A stretch of DNA of 64,000 nucleotides, from NCBI RefSeq assembly GCF_902713425.1, contig NC_081209.1, positions 5,310,001 to 5,374,000 on the forward strand, written 5' to 3'. Under the pieces are notes generated by a model. It did not search any database and had not been told where the DNA came from. It saw only the letters and a program-made list of their open reading frames with translations. The translations under genes were made by a program, and so were the position numbers. The stretch is from Acipenser ruthenus. Taxonomy: Eukaryota > Chordata > Actinopteri > Acipenseriformes > Acipenseridae. The first letter of the stretch is position 1. Each line of letters starts with the position of its first letter. Positions 26,201 through 37,040 of this stretch are shown piece by piece.

Positions 26201-28272
26201 CCAGTATTAAATGCAATGTTTTCCACCAGTTTTCTAAATAAATTCAGAAGTCACTGGTCAAGTTTGAACAGTTTGGGGCAGCAGTGTGGAGTAGTGGTTA
26301 GGGCTCTGGACTCTTGACTGGAGGGTCGTGGGTTCAATCCTCGGTGGGGGACACTGCTGCTGTACCCTTGAGCAAAATACTTTACCTAGATTGCTCCAGT
26401 AAAAACCCAGCTGTATAAATGGGTAATTGTATGTAAAAATAATGTAATTGTATGTAAAAATAATGTAATTGTATGTAAAAATAATGTGATATCTTGTAAC
26501 AATTGTAAGTCACCCTGGATAAGGGCGTCTGCTAAGAAATAAATAATAATAATAATAATAACAGTAATTTATTTTCTGTTATACTATGGACTGTATGATT
26601 ACTCGGAGGCTTTTGTACCGCCATTCTTTAGTATCTTCTACTGTGTAAAGCTTAACTTTATTTGATCTTTGTATTTATTTTTTAATAGATAAAAAGAAAA
26701 CTGTAAATGCTGACGCTACTAAATTTGAAGAGAAGGAAGCAAAACAGTGTAACGGAGCAGTGGCTGTCATTGCAAGTGAAAGAGAATGTGTAGCTGCTTC
26801 TGTACACTCCAAGGCAGACTTCTCTACACAAAACAGTGATGACCGATCCAATGTGAAAAAAGAGACTCCGCGCAAGGTCAAAGTAAAACAGTCAGGACGG
26901 AGAGGGTACGTAGATTTATAGAATCAAATACAGTGGATGTGAAATGATGCGCTTGAATGAGTATTAAAGGAAAGATGTGTGTGTGTGGGTTGGGGATATA
27001 ACAACCTGCACAAGAGAATAATTCAACCGCATTGCAGGTCATTGTGGTACAGTGGCTTTTCATGTATTTTACTTTTAACTGTAGTACTACTGATTTCTGT
27101 TTAGACACCCTTTAACTGCTTGTTGTTTTGCAGAGCTGAGAGCAAAGGTTCCCAAAACCGGAAAGTAACAGACTATTACCCAATCAGAAGAAGCTCCAGG
27201 AAAAGCAAAAGAGAGTTGGAGGTCAGCAATCAACACCCTACGGCGATCCGAGTTCCTTAATGATTTATTTTATTAAACCCTCGTACTTTCCAAGTCTTAA
27301 TTGTGAGACCTGTTGCCCTGTTGAATTTTAAATATCACTTGGAGAAGTATTCCTGAAATTGTACAGAGCTACTTCGTTTTACAGGGAAACATTTTCATAA
27401 TTTGTTTTGTTTCTGCAGTTTGAGGAAAAGAAACATATTGATGAATTAATCACATGTGGGATAGAAGATGGGATGAAGGTATATATATATATATATATAT
27501 TTTTTAAAATAATGTATTCTGTAGTTAACAGCAGATATTGGAGAATTAGTTTTTCTTTGGAACAGTGCGAATGCAAGACGTTTTACAAACTGTGATCCAG
27601 TAAGAACACGATTTACCAAATATGAAAAAGCTACTTGGGGCTAGATATCTCAACGCTTGTTGTGCAGGTGTATTTATTAACACAAATGCAAACATCTCTA
27701 CCGAGTTTAATAGCAGATCTTACACTTTAACTTTTTTGTCTTTTTCAGTAACGTGTATACTGGTGTGTCTCTTACAGGTTGAACACATTGAAGGAAAAGG
27801 GAGGGGCGTGTTTGCTACTAAACATTTCCAGAAAGGAGAGTTTGTAGTGGAGTATCACGGAGACCTTATTGAGTTTACAGATGCTAAGAAAAGAGAAGGA
27901 ATGTATGCACAAGACCCCACAGCTGGCTGCTATATGTACTACTTCCAATACCTGACTAAAACATACTGGTAAGTTTGTATCTAATAACAGTATTTTTTTT
28001 TATAAAAAGAATACTAATACTATTTCATGCACCAATTTTATTTTTTTTCCTTTTCCCCCAGTGTGGATGCTACAAACGAAACTGGTCGTCTTGGACGGTT
28101 AATAAACCACAGTAAAAACGGAAACTGTCAAACCAAACTTCACGACATTAACGGAATACCTCACCTGATACTTGTTGCCTCTCGTGATATAGGAAAAAAC
28201 GAGGAGTTGCTTTATGATTACGGCGACAGGAGCAAAGCTTCACTAGAAGCGCACCCCTGGCTCAAACATTGA
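23274..28272 (+). CDS. KMT5A: Histone H4 lysine-20 monomethyltransferase (SETD8/PR-Set7), eight coding exons
   Basis: Exons are 23274-23283, 24763-24863, 25641-25806, 26689-26905, 27134-27221, 27419-27478, 27778-27968 and 28062-28272, giving 1044 nt and 347 residues (human 352). All introns are GT-AG and in phase. The first exon encodes only MAR plus one base, matching human MARG. The N-terminal half is lysine-rich and divergent. A PCNA-binding degron (NRKVTDYYPIRRSSRKSK) lies near residues 173-190; human reads NRKLTDFYPVRRSSRKSK. The SET domain starts near 215 and has GKGRGVFATK, EYHGDLIE, YMYYFQYL, RLINHSKNGNCQTK near 290 and LLYDYGDRSK, ending AHPWLKH as in human. From family knowledge, it monomethylates H4K20, acts in chromosome compaction and replication licensing, and is destroyed in S phase through the PIP degron and CRL4-Cdt2. 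All recognisable SET motifs are intact. Confidence 0.96.
23284..24762 (+). other. KMT5A: KMT5A intron 1
   Basis: This is the largest KMT5A intron. An AACATGGCGG motif at about 24658 resembles a YY1 site and lies about 100 nt before exon 2, so a second, internal promoter is possible but unproven. I saw no repeat copy or RNA gene. Confidence 0.35.
26276..26561 (+). repeat. full tRNA-derived SINE with LINE-like tail, in KMT5A intron 3
   Basis: The head GGGCAGCAGTGTGGAGTAGT and a box-B-like GGTTCAATCC indicate a tRNA-derived promoter. The tail AAGTCACCCTGGATAAGGGC plus GTCTGCTAAGAAATAAATAATAAT matches the LINE-like tails at 31415-31470 and 49790-49840. A 21-nt unit (GTAATTGTATGTAAAAATAAT) is repeated three times at about 26423-26485. 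It is the most complete copy of this family in the window. Confidence 0.85.
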
Positions 28273-28528
28273 CGTACCCTCACGCTGTAATCCAATATGT
28301 TTATGAAGGGAATGTGCGAATGATTTTACATACTTTAAAGAATTGGACCATTTTAAAATCTTCCTACATTGCATTTTGCGGATTTAAATTATAAAAAAAA
28401 AAAAAAAGCAATCTTAAATGATAGTCCGTGGTCATCAGTACTTTTTTTATATTCATGCTACATTTCAAAGTGTTTTGTATACAGATAGGACAAGTGCTTC
28501 CAGAGCATGCAGTTGTACAGGACTAGTG

Positions 28529-28560
<32 letters not shown>

Positions 28561-29420
28561 AGATACAAATGTAGTTGAGGGACAAGATAACCATATGCTT
28601 AGCAATAAATAATTATTTATGGTACTAGAGTAAGATGTTACAGAAACTTCCATGAAATGCTAATGAATGCATACATACTCCATTTAAAAACTGGAAAGTG
28701 ACTTTTTTTGTCAAGTGTAGTTTTAAAAACTTGAAAAACCTTTTGTACCTCTTAATACACAAAACCTATTAAATGTTCACATCCAAATGCTTCATGTAAA
28801 AGTATTTAAATAAATCTGTATGCTGGCTTTTGGAAGCAAGATGGGTTTTTTTCTTCTTTAAACTGTCAGTCAGTTGCAACATACAACTAAATTGAATGTG
28901 ACCCTGCTAATTGAAGATCAACATAAGTTAAGGAAACAACAGTGTTAATTAGCTAATTTAAACAAATATACCCGAAAATTACAAGGTCTGTTTCGTAACA
29001 AACATATAGCGTGTCAAATGCCTACTGTATGCAAAACTACAATACGCATGTATCACAAAACTAAGAACAGAACTATACAAAAAAAAAAATAGGGAGATAC
29101 TGTTTATTATAAAATATCATATTGTAGTTAATTCCCAAGAAAAGTGTAAAGGATAACGTTTGAGGTACTAACACTAGATTTTCTTTTTAACTGAACACAT
29201 GTATGGTTTTAGTAGTGCGTGAAGAATTATATCCAATCACTCAATTCTGACTTGAATTTTCCCTACAAAAAGCATTTCTGCTTTTCCAAATAGTCATTGG
29301 GAAAGTAACGGCACCATTATGGAATGGAAATATTCAGATTTGGTTTATTTTTATAAGCAACAATCCAGGACTTGCAGCCAACCCATTATTTATGTTAATA
29401 AAGGACAAAGGGCTGTCACA
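28273..29420 (+). other. KMT5A: probable KMT5A 3' untranslated region
   Basis: AT-rich non-coding sequence follows the KMT5A stop. Plus-strand AATAAA signals lie at 28604-28609, 28809-28814 and 29397-29402. The convergent RILPL2 transcript may end in the same interval (minus-strand signals at 29344-29349 and 29103-29108), so the two 3' UTRs could overlap. Confidence 0.4.
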
Positions 29421-30306
29421 AGCTGGTGTATCCACTTTGTTCTTTCACTGATTCATACTCTTTCACTGTTGCACCAATGTGTGATCGTCAGTGATTAGAC
29501 TAAGCATAGCAATAGCAAGTGGATGGGTGTATACAATTTCTCAAATCATTCCCAAATTGTAAGAGTCACAAGCATCCATACAAGAAAACATAAAAACAGT
29601 ATGTGTGCTGCAAGTTTAAGCACCTAATTAAACAAAATACAAGTTTACCAACAAAAAAAAAAGGTGGTTTGACATATTTTGCAGCACATGTTCCTGAACT
29701 TTGAGATAACCCATAGAGATGCATACCCGGGTGCAGCAGCATACGGATCTGGAGCTCCCTTGATCATCAGGAATGTAACGTGCTAATAGACCTGAAACAT
29801 CCACTCTTCTGGGAGTACCGAAAAACTGGAGATTATCTCCTCAACAGACATTTTAGAACAACAAAACACAACTTTACAAAAAAAGTGTGGTCCTTCCTTA
29901 TAAGGCAGTTTAAGAAAAGCATTAATGATCTTGCAAAATACTCTACTGTTTAAAGAATGTACAAAATTAACTCTGTTAAAAAAAAAAAAAAATCATCTTC
30001 ATTAGATTTATATTTTCAGGATATACAGTCAATTGTATATGTTTAAGTGAACTGGCAGATATTTTAATGCAATACATTATGGATGAAAGGCACAACTTTG
30101 ATTCGCTTTAAATTCATGTTATAGTGACCCCAGTCTGCTTCTTGGTCTATATTATAAGACGTGTTCATAAAATACTGTCAAAACAATACACACGCTGCTC
30201 ATCTGCAGAAATAATCACAGATATAAAAACACTCAAACCCTTTTTCAGTAATGCAGGTGGTTCTTGAAGTGTATTTGAATTCATTCTGTAGTGTTCATTC
30301 ATTCTG

Positions 30307-33300
30307 TTATTTTCTACTGAATGAAAACCTAAAAAAAATAAGACATACGAGTCAAAAGATTTAATATAGACAAAGTTCAGTGTTTTTTAGAAACAATACT
30401 GATGCAAACTCAAACAACAAAAACGCATGCCTGGTCATTTCCAAATGCAGTAAAAGAACTACAGTTCTCTACAGTGCTTCATGCATTTCAACATCTCAGC
30501 AGTGTTTCATGAATCTCAAGCTTCATTCTTTAAATGACTCAGGAGTTAGAGCTTTGTGAACAGGGTCCATTGTCACTCATCAACAGAAATAGTAAAACAG
30601 GGATTCCATTACACAAACCAAACTTTCATTCCCATCCGCTATTAAGTGGTAAACGAAAATAACTAAACTACAGCAATAAAGCCCAGGCCTGGTGTATTGT
30701 AGCATGAGTTCATAGCATTAGCTCACAATACTGCACTCTCCAAGACGCAATCTCATTCACAGAAACAAACATCTCTCATTAAATAGACAGTAGAACCTTG
30801 TTTTGTCCTTTTATTTACTTGATCTTCCAAAAGTTGCCACCTAGGAAAATAATTATTGAGAGCAGATCTTTATGTAAATAGATATTTCCTGGTACCTATG
30901 TCCATTTGTAACCATGCATTCAGACAATGCTTTGCACTGGTTACCCCTAGGCTGTGAGGAAATGCCCCATTAAAAAAATGTCATCCGGCAGCACTTGACA
31001 GATGCTTTGTTCTGCCTGGAGAATGCTGAAAAGCTCTTAGTAGACCTTTCCCTGTTCTCAGGTGATCAGCATTGCAGCTTTGCATGTCAGACCCTCCCAT
31101 CTCCTTATAGCGGGTACCTGTCTGTAGTTTCTGCATACCTGTACAGCTGATACTTACAGTTTTCTTATTGCGGTCTTCTCTTCTTTAGTGTTGCTTGCAG
31201 TGCTGGCAGCCTTTTCCTCTTCCACTGCCTGCTGCTCACTTTGAGGGAGGATCCCGCTGCAAAGTTAGGACGCACCAAATTGGTTTACCGACTCCTCTTG
31301 AACAAAGTACTGCACACAGTATAACCACGAAAGAAAACAGTCAAAAGGAATTTCACGTCATCTTTTGGGTAGTAGGCTATAGGAACGCCATTGCCCTTTT
31401 ACCTTCGCTGCTATACTTACGATTGTAAGTCGCCCTGGATAAGGGCGTCTGCTAAGAAATAAATAATAATACTGTATAAATATATAAAGGTTCCACAAAT
31501 AGCTCTCATTTAATCTGCAATTCTATTTTTGTTAACATACCCTATTATACAAACATATGCTTTACACTGTTATGAATTTGGGGTGTTTGAATAAGTCCCA
31601 TGTCTTCAAACGACATGCAAAAAAAAGCTCAATAAAGTATTTTAAACTGTTAGCAATTGTACTTTTAATGCACACTGATAAAGACATGAGCTGAAACACC
31701 GATTTCGTTTTGCGCTCTATATAATAAACATGTCTCGTTGACTTGCTTTCTTCTAGAATTCCCTTAAAGGGATTTCACAGCTGCCAGCTCCACTTGCCTC
31801 TTGTACAGCTGCAGCTCCTCCTGCGCGAGCAGCAGCTGCGTTTTGAGCTGGTTGCGCTCCTGCAGCACGTCTTTCAGCTCCTGCAGGGTGAAGCGGGGGC
31901 GGTTCGGGTCTTTCAGGTCAATCACCAGCTTGTCTGCTCCAAACGTTTGCTGTGGAACAGAACGCAGGATTGTTGCTTGTTTAAATAAAGTTTACAGGTA
32001 AAGCAGGTAATCCTGGGTGAAAATGACAACTCTGATTTGCACACGTAATGTGCCATACAGCTTGTGGATAGTCACTTCCAGCAGCCTGCTGCTTCCTAAA
32101 TGGTAACGTTTTGTTTTCCTTTGTGCAGAAGGTACATGTATAAGTAAAATGTGTTAGAGTGCCTTAACAACAAATGTCACATATTCACCTAACGTGCCAA
32201 TAATAATAATAATAACAATCCCACCCAAATATTAAACTTTGCAAGCGAACAAAAGCCGTGATGTACAACCGACGCATTCTAGAATCCTGCTGGGACGATT
32301 TCTGATTGGTCCATCCCGTTCAAGAATTCTCATTGTTCAGAGACAGCAGACTGAGATTCACTGGCCAATAATAACATGCCCGACAAGCAGACCGATTCTA
32401 GGATGTGAATTCAACAGCACAAGCGAAACTGGATCATCGAACATGTGTTTTATTATTATTCTTTTATTTTTAGGAGCGCATTCCATCTATACATTTAGAT
32501 GATTAGCGCCCTTTGTCTGTAATCATTAGTATTGTTTGTTCCATATCGTCTTAATCTGTACAATTACTGCTTTTCCTGTTTCCTAATATATTCAGTTATT
32601 ATCTTTTATCTTTCTCGTCTCCCTTCCTCTTTCCCGTTTCCCAACAAGCTATTAATTCTTAAGTCATATCTCCAGTGTTCATCAACGTCCTCTTCGCGTT
32701 CTTTCTTTATTCTTCACATTTCTCACACTTTATTACACAATGTTCCACCGCGTCTTGAACTGTACACTTCTCAAATAAACCACTGATATGTTTATCTAAG
32801 GTCAGGATCAGAACTGACAAGTTGGGAAAAACAAACCTGTACCTCCCACACAATCGACAGAATGATGTGCAGGGCTAGAACTTCTAGATGAACCTGAAAC
32901 ATACTATTCATTAGATTTAAACAAGTGTGAAATCTGTACCTAATTTTAGCTATAGCATAGCTCGAGTGCAAAGAAACTGACCCTATCGTGTGTATGTATG
33001 TATGGATGGATGGATGCATGCATTACAGTGCAACTGAACTCTCACCGTGCCCTGCATGTCACTCGACCCGTCCCCGAGCAGTCTCTCCACCTCGCTTTTC
33101 AGATTGTCTCTTTCCATTTTGAGCTCCTCCAGCGACAGATTGGACTTGTTCACTAAAGTTTCAAACAGCTCCAGCACCCGGACAATTTTAAACTGCAGGT
33201 CAGAAACCTCTTTGCCCCCGCTGCTAATTTTGAGCAGATCCCTTCCGATCACATAGGAAATGTCATAGACATCTTCCACTGTCAGTTCAAAAGCGTCCTT

Positions 33301-33339
33301 TTCAAACGCCAAAGCGGGTGCAGCGTCTTGATCCTCCAT
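30307..33339 (-). CDS. RILPL2: Rab-interacting lysosomal protein-like 2 (four coding exons)
   Basis: Minus-strand exons are 33046-33339, 31798-31949, 31158-31256 and 30307-30328, giving 567 nt and 188 residues (human 211; the human N terminus is longer). Exon 1 holds the RH1 coiled-coil domain (LTVEDVYDISYVIGRDLLKI, then VRVLELFETLV). Exon 2 holds RH2 with DLKDPNRPRFTLQELKDVLQ near residue 109. Exon 3 is linker (YKSGILPQSEQ to KEEKTAIRKL). The last exon adds only FSFSRK, comparable to human KKLFFFRSGKQT and to RILPL1 KRLFSFFSRD. Intron 2 uses a GC donor (AG|GCAAGT), needed to keep frame and to restore the YKSG seen in human. From family knowledge, RILPL2 binds phospho-Rab8/10 and myosin Va and controls membrane-protein content of primary cilia. 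The terminal exon was found by phase and homology only; without it, translation would stop at the exon 3 donor (TAA at 31154-31156). Confidence 0.88.
30329..31157 (-). other. RILPL2: RILPL2 intron 3
   Basis: The intron runs from GTAAGT at the exon 3 end to a TTTTTTTTAG acceptor before 30328. It contains no repeat family or open frame I recognise. Confidence 0.5.
31415..31470 (+). repeat. LINE/SINE 3' tail fragment in RILPL2 intron 2
   Basis: This short remnant reads TTACGATTGTAAGTCGCCCT then GGATAAGGGCGTCTGCTAAG and AAATAAATAATAAT. It matches the 3' end of the LINE-like copy at 49640-49835 rather than the SINE head, so it is a severely 5'-truncated insertion. Confidence 0.75.
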
Positions 33340-34908
33340 CGCGACACTTGAGTCAGCTAATTTAACTTGATCAGCACGGGTTTAAAAAGCGCTGCGTTTC
33401 TTATTGAGAAATTGCTGTTTGTGACACAGTTTCTTCAATCGCAATAGTGATTAAAACCCTCGTATTGCATGATGTAAATCGTACTATCCCTTTACTGCAA
33501 CTCCCGAACTTCCTTCTTTTGCTGAAACTTTACTCACCTGACCAGATCCAGTTTGATTGACGTGCCCTCGGGCCAACCAGGCTCGTTGAACAAGATGCCA
33601 GTTTAAGTTCTGTTTCAATCAGTCCAAAGCCACAGGTTAAGGACAGGTAAAGACGAAGCCTTGTTAGTTAGGGTGTGATTTACACCTGTCAGCTTGAGTT
33701 TTCTGATAGAGTGTCTACTCCATTGCACTATATGAGAACGAGCGGTGGGCAGGTTGAAAACAATGCTTTTTTTGTGTCGGGTTGCTATAGAAACTCTTTT
33801 GTTTGTGTTTGATAAAGAGGAAATGGGTTTACCCTTTTAAAAAGCTTCTTTAGTTTTGCTCAGAGTTTTCAACCTGTTTGAAAATGGTTCTGGTTACACA
33901 TACAGTTCAATTATTTTCAGGGTTTTGCAGTAACCCCATTTAAACTGGTTTTACCGTTTAGGTTACAGTAACTCATCGTGGTAACCTATCAAGCTCACGA
34001 AAGGAACACAGAAACTGTTTCCACACGGACTATTCTAATAGCCGCACCACCAAGAAAATGAGTGTTTTTGAGTACAGAAGTTTCATTCGCGTGTTGTCGT
34101 CCGCATAAACAATATAAATAAAAATCAGGACAGGAAACAATAGAAGCCATTTCTTAACTTAGACAAGACTTAGAAAAAGCTAGAGCTTTCAAAACAGTCA
34201 AATACATTATTATTAGCCAATATATAACATTCACGTAAATTCAGAAAGGAGGTAGGCTGCTGTATTGGAAAAGCAGGCACCCGGTAAAAAAAGGTAAAGA
34301 TGATAATACCGTACTGTTTAAAAATAAATAAATAAAGTGTTATTACTATTATGAATGTATACTGAAATGACTAGTATTATTATGCTACTTTGTACATAAT
34401 ATACACAGTTAAACTATTAAAAATTTCTACCTTTTGTCAATGACGATTACTCCATGCGTATTCATGTTCTCCTATAGTTAGTGTGTACTGTTAAATTGCA
34501 TTGCTTTAAATAAGCTATCAGTGTTCGTGTATCCCGTAATAGATAATAATATTAATATGTTTGTTTTATGTAGCGACTTTAATTATTGAAATTGGCAGTC
34601 GCCATTACAGAAACCACATTTTCAGCGTAAAGTTAGGAAGTGATTACTGTACAACACTAGCATTGGTAGTAAATGGATAACATTTGGAGTGGCCCTGCAC
34701 CCGTGGGATGGCTTAATTATTACAGTTTTTAGCTTAACCTAAATATTTAGTAAACAGTGGGTCTGAGTGAGGTTAATGGGAAACAAATGTCCTTCACCTA
34801 CTTTTCAGAAAAGTAGCAGCAGTCTTGTGTGTGTGCATGTTGATTGTTGATTCTGGTTTTATTGACATCCGCTGATTAATCTGAAATGTCTGTTTCTTGG
34901 GTTAGAGG
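33340..34908. other. RILPL2-SNRNP35 divergent intergenic region
   Basis: The two genes are transcribed away from each other across about 1.6 kb. The region holds an X-box (separate entry). A plausible SNRNP35 splice acceptor lies just before its start codon (GGTTAGAG|GATG), implying an unplaced upstream non-coding exon. No repeat or other gene was seen. Confidence 0.45.
33781..33794 (-). promoter_or_regulatory. RILPL2: RFX-type X-box upstream of RILPL2
   Basis: GTTGCTATAGAAAC fits the RFX X-box, two imperfect inverted half-sites separated by two bases. It lies about 440 nt upstream of the RILPL2 start codon. RFX factors drive ciliary genes, and RILPL2 is a ciliary regulator, which makes the match plausible. 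Binding is inferred, not shown. Confidence 0.45.
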
Positions 34909-35691
34909 ATGAACGAGTGGACGCCTGTAGCGACTGTGTACAACCCTCTCAGAGCTGGGAGCATCGATGGCACAGACGTGGACCCTCACGACCGGGCCGT
35001 GTGGAGGGCGATGGTGGCACGCTATGTCCCCAACAAAGAAGTGGTAGGCGACCCTCACCACACTCTGTTCGTATCCCGACTCAACCGCCAAACGACAGAG
35101 GAAAAGCTGAAAGAGGTCTTCTCCAAATACGGGGACATTCAGAGGCTTCGTGTTGTCAGAGACATCGTCACAGGGATATCCAAGGGATATGCGTTTATTG
35201 AATACAAAGAGGAGCGCGCCCTTTTAAAAGCTCACAGAGATGCCAATAAGCTGATTGTGGACCAGCATGAGCTCTTTGTGGACTTTGAACAGGAGAGGAC
35301 CCTGAAAGGCTGGGTCCCGCGTCGCCTTGGGGGAGGACTGGGGGGTAAGAAGGAATCGGGACAGTTGAGGTTCGGTGGACGGGACAGACCTTTCCGAAAA
35401 CCCATCAATCTGCCCCTGATGATGAGCGACCACTCATTTACGGACAGGCAGCATACAAGAGGAGAGAGGCAGCTCTCTCAGGAGAGAGCAAGAGACAGGC
35501 AGAGGGAGAAGGGTATTGATAGAGATGAGAGATGGAGAGACAGATCCCAGGACAGAGAGAAAGGGAGGGCGAGAAGGGAAGAGAGAGACAGAGAGAGAGA
35601 ACGGAATGATAGGGATCATGACAAAGAAAGGAAAGACACAGCGGGAGAGACACAGAAGCAAAGAGCGCGACTCCAAAAGAGTAAAGGATGA
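34909..35691 (+). CDS. SNRNP35: U11/U12 small nuclear ribonucleoprotein 35 kDa protein (single coding exon)
   Basis: One uninterrupted frame of 260 residues (human 246) begins MNEWTPVATVYNPL. Conserved blocks include GSIDGTDVDPHDRAVWRAM, an RRM with RNP2 LFVSRL at 53-58 and RNP1 KGYAFIEY at 92-99, then TLKGWVPRRLGGGLGGKKES and GGRDRPFRKPINLP, all near-identical to human. The C terminus from about residue 175 is Arg/Glu/Asp-rich, as in the family. From family knowledge, this is a U11 component of the minor (U12-dependent) spliceosome, related to U1-70K. The start follows a splice acceptor-like TTAG. The tail leaves the RE/RD pattern in its last 25 codons, while the next frame carries it on to 35734 (see findings). 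The coding region has no introns, as I recall for human. Confidence 0.95.
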   Translation: MNEWTPVATVYNPLRAGSIDGTDVDPHDRAVWRAMVARYVPNKEVVGDPHHTLFVSRLNRQTTEEKLKEVFSKYGDIQRLRVVRDIVTGISKGYAFIEYKEERALLKAHRDANKLIVDQHELFVDFEQERTLKGWVPRRLGGGLGGKKESGQLRFGGRDRPFRKPINLPLMMSDHSFTDRQHTRGERQLSQERARDRQREKGIDRDERWRDRSQDREKGRARREERDRERERNDRDHDKERKDTAGETQKQRARLQKSKG

Positions 35692-36510
35692 AAGCAGACA
35701 CAGGGACAAGGGCAGACACAAAGACAGAAAATGAAGTGTCTCTTGTTTTTTTTTTTTTTTTTTTCTTGGCTTTGCTGATCCTACCTATATTTTTCTTTAC
35801 CTGCAAAATTCCTGGGCTCATCAAATGACCAAAAGCTTAGGGGTTTGCATCCGGTTCAGTGGCAATGTATCACTGTTGCTTTGCTCATGCTGTACAGTAA
35901 TGACTTCCATGGCCGTGGACCCCAAGCAGAGAGAGATTGAACTAACCAAGACAAGTCTTTAAAGGGGAGACGGCCAAAACTTAGATTTCTATTTTCTTAT
36001 CACTGGCCCCCTTTTAGTTCTTCCAAAGATGTTTTTGTTCTTTGCTCGTTTGTTTTTTTTAGTATGGGGATCTACTTATTTTTCAAGAAGCACACAGTAC
36101 AGTAGCGAAAGAAAGTGTGCGCTCCCTTATTAGTACCATATCATGTGTGGTAAAAACAAGTGACCCTGGTCCATGTGAGGAAGAGCAGTCTAAGCTTTGC
36201 ACAGCTGAAAAATATCAACATATTTCTGATTCAAAGCAAAAATCAAAACCATATTTCAGGGGACAATTTATAATGGTAATATGGATTTTAAAGCCTTGGT
36301 TGGCATTTAACATCTTAGTGATTTATTATTATTATTTTTGTTTGGATTACGTTTCATGCCATTTTTTCACCCTGGAATTTATTGTATTCCAATCACAATA
36401 CACTATTGCTGTTTTCAATGTAAGAATATTATTTGTGGTCAAGGCAGTGTACAAGGCAACGCTGTAACCAGTATTTATAAAAAAAATAAAAAAATAAATA
36501 AAACCTACGA
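35692..36510 (+). other. SNRNP35: probable SNRNP35 3' untranslated region
   Basis: Non-coding sequence follows the SNRNP35 stop and includes a T-run at 35748-35764. Clustered AATAAA signals at about 36485-36502 are followed by a T-rich stretch, which fits a polyadenylation site near 36510. Confidence 0.45.
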
Positions 36511-37040
36511 GCCATTCAAATGTATTTTGTTTTATTTATGTAAGTTGGGTGCTAACCTTGTATGTGGTATGACATGTGGTCTTAATGTAACCACAGGATT
36601 TGGGTTGTTCAGATTCACTCGTCCTGTATTAATAATCGATTGTACTACACTTACTCCTGCTCCCATCAGGGCACAGGAGTGCACATTGCTCAGCAAACAC
36701 TGGTGCAGGTATCGCAGGAACTTTATTGCTACATTATTGAAATTGAAGTCTACAAGGCATTTGCTGTGAAGTGTGGGTGTTAGTCTCTATGTATTTTCCT
36801 AAATGTTTAAACTTTAGCATGCTTGGAATGTTGGTATCAGATCAGAAAATCCGTCATAAGAACTGACAGGAACATGCCCTTGAGTGTAAGGCTGTGTGTG
36901 TGTGTACAGGATTTCATTGCATACAGAGAAGACCATGAAGAAATACAGAAGATGAAATCAAGTGGCCTATACTGTACACTTCCTGCTTACAATTTAAACT
37001 CTTAACAAAAAGCACAACCAGAAGTATGAAAGGATTATAA
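36511..37040. other. SNRNP35-RILPL1 convergent intergenic DNA
   Basis: Short spacer between two convergent transcripts. Only weak open frames are present and nothing is recognised. Confidence 0.35.

Noticed and set aside
29045-29080. Possible RILPL2 terminal exon encoding LLFLVL
   Set aside because: The phase fits, but the residues lack the Ser/Arg/Lys of known tails. The exon at 30307-30328 encodes LFSFSRK, which matches both human RILPL2 and RILPL1 better and lies closer.
30815-30845. Another candidate RILPL2 terminal exon (CCTAG acceptor)
   Set aside because: In the required phase it reads WQLLEDQVNK and runs on without similarity to the family tail.
31154-31256. RILPL2 ending directly at TAA after RKL
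   Set aside because: The TAA lies inside a perfect GTAAGT donor, and RILPL1 has the same arrangement with a proven-type downstream exon. I treat the stop as intron-retention only.
35438-35824. Minus-strand open frames of up to 128 codons opposite the SNRNP35 tail
   Set aside because: They are low-complexity Ser/Leu/Pro shadows of the purine-rich RE/RD coding repeat, with no independent similarity.
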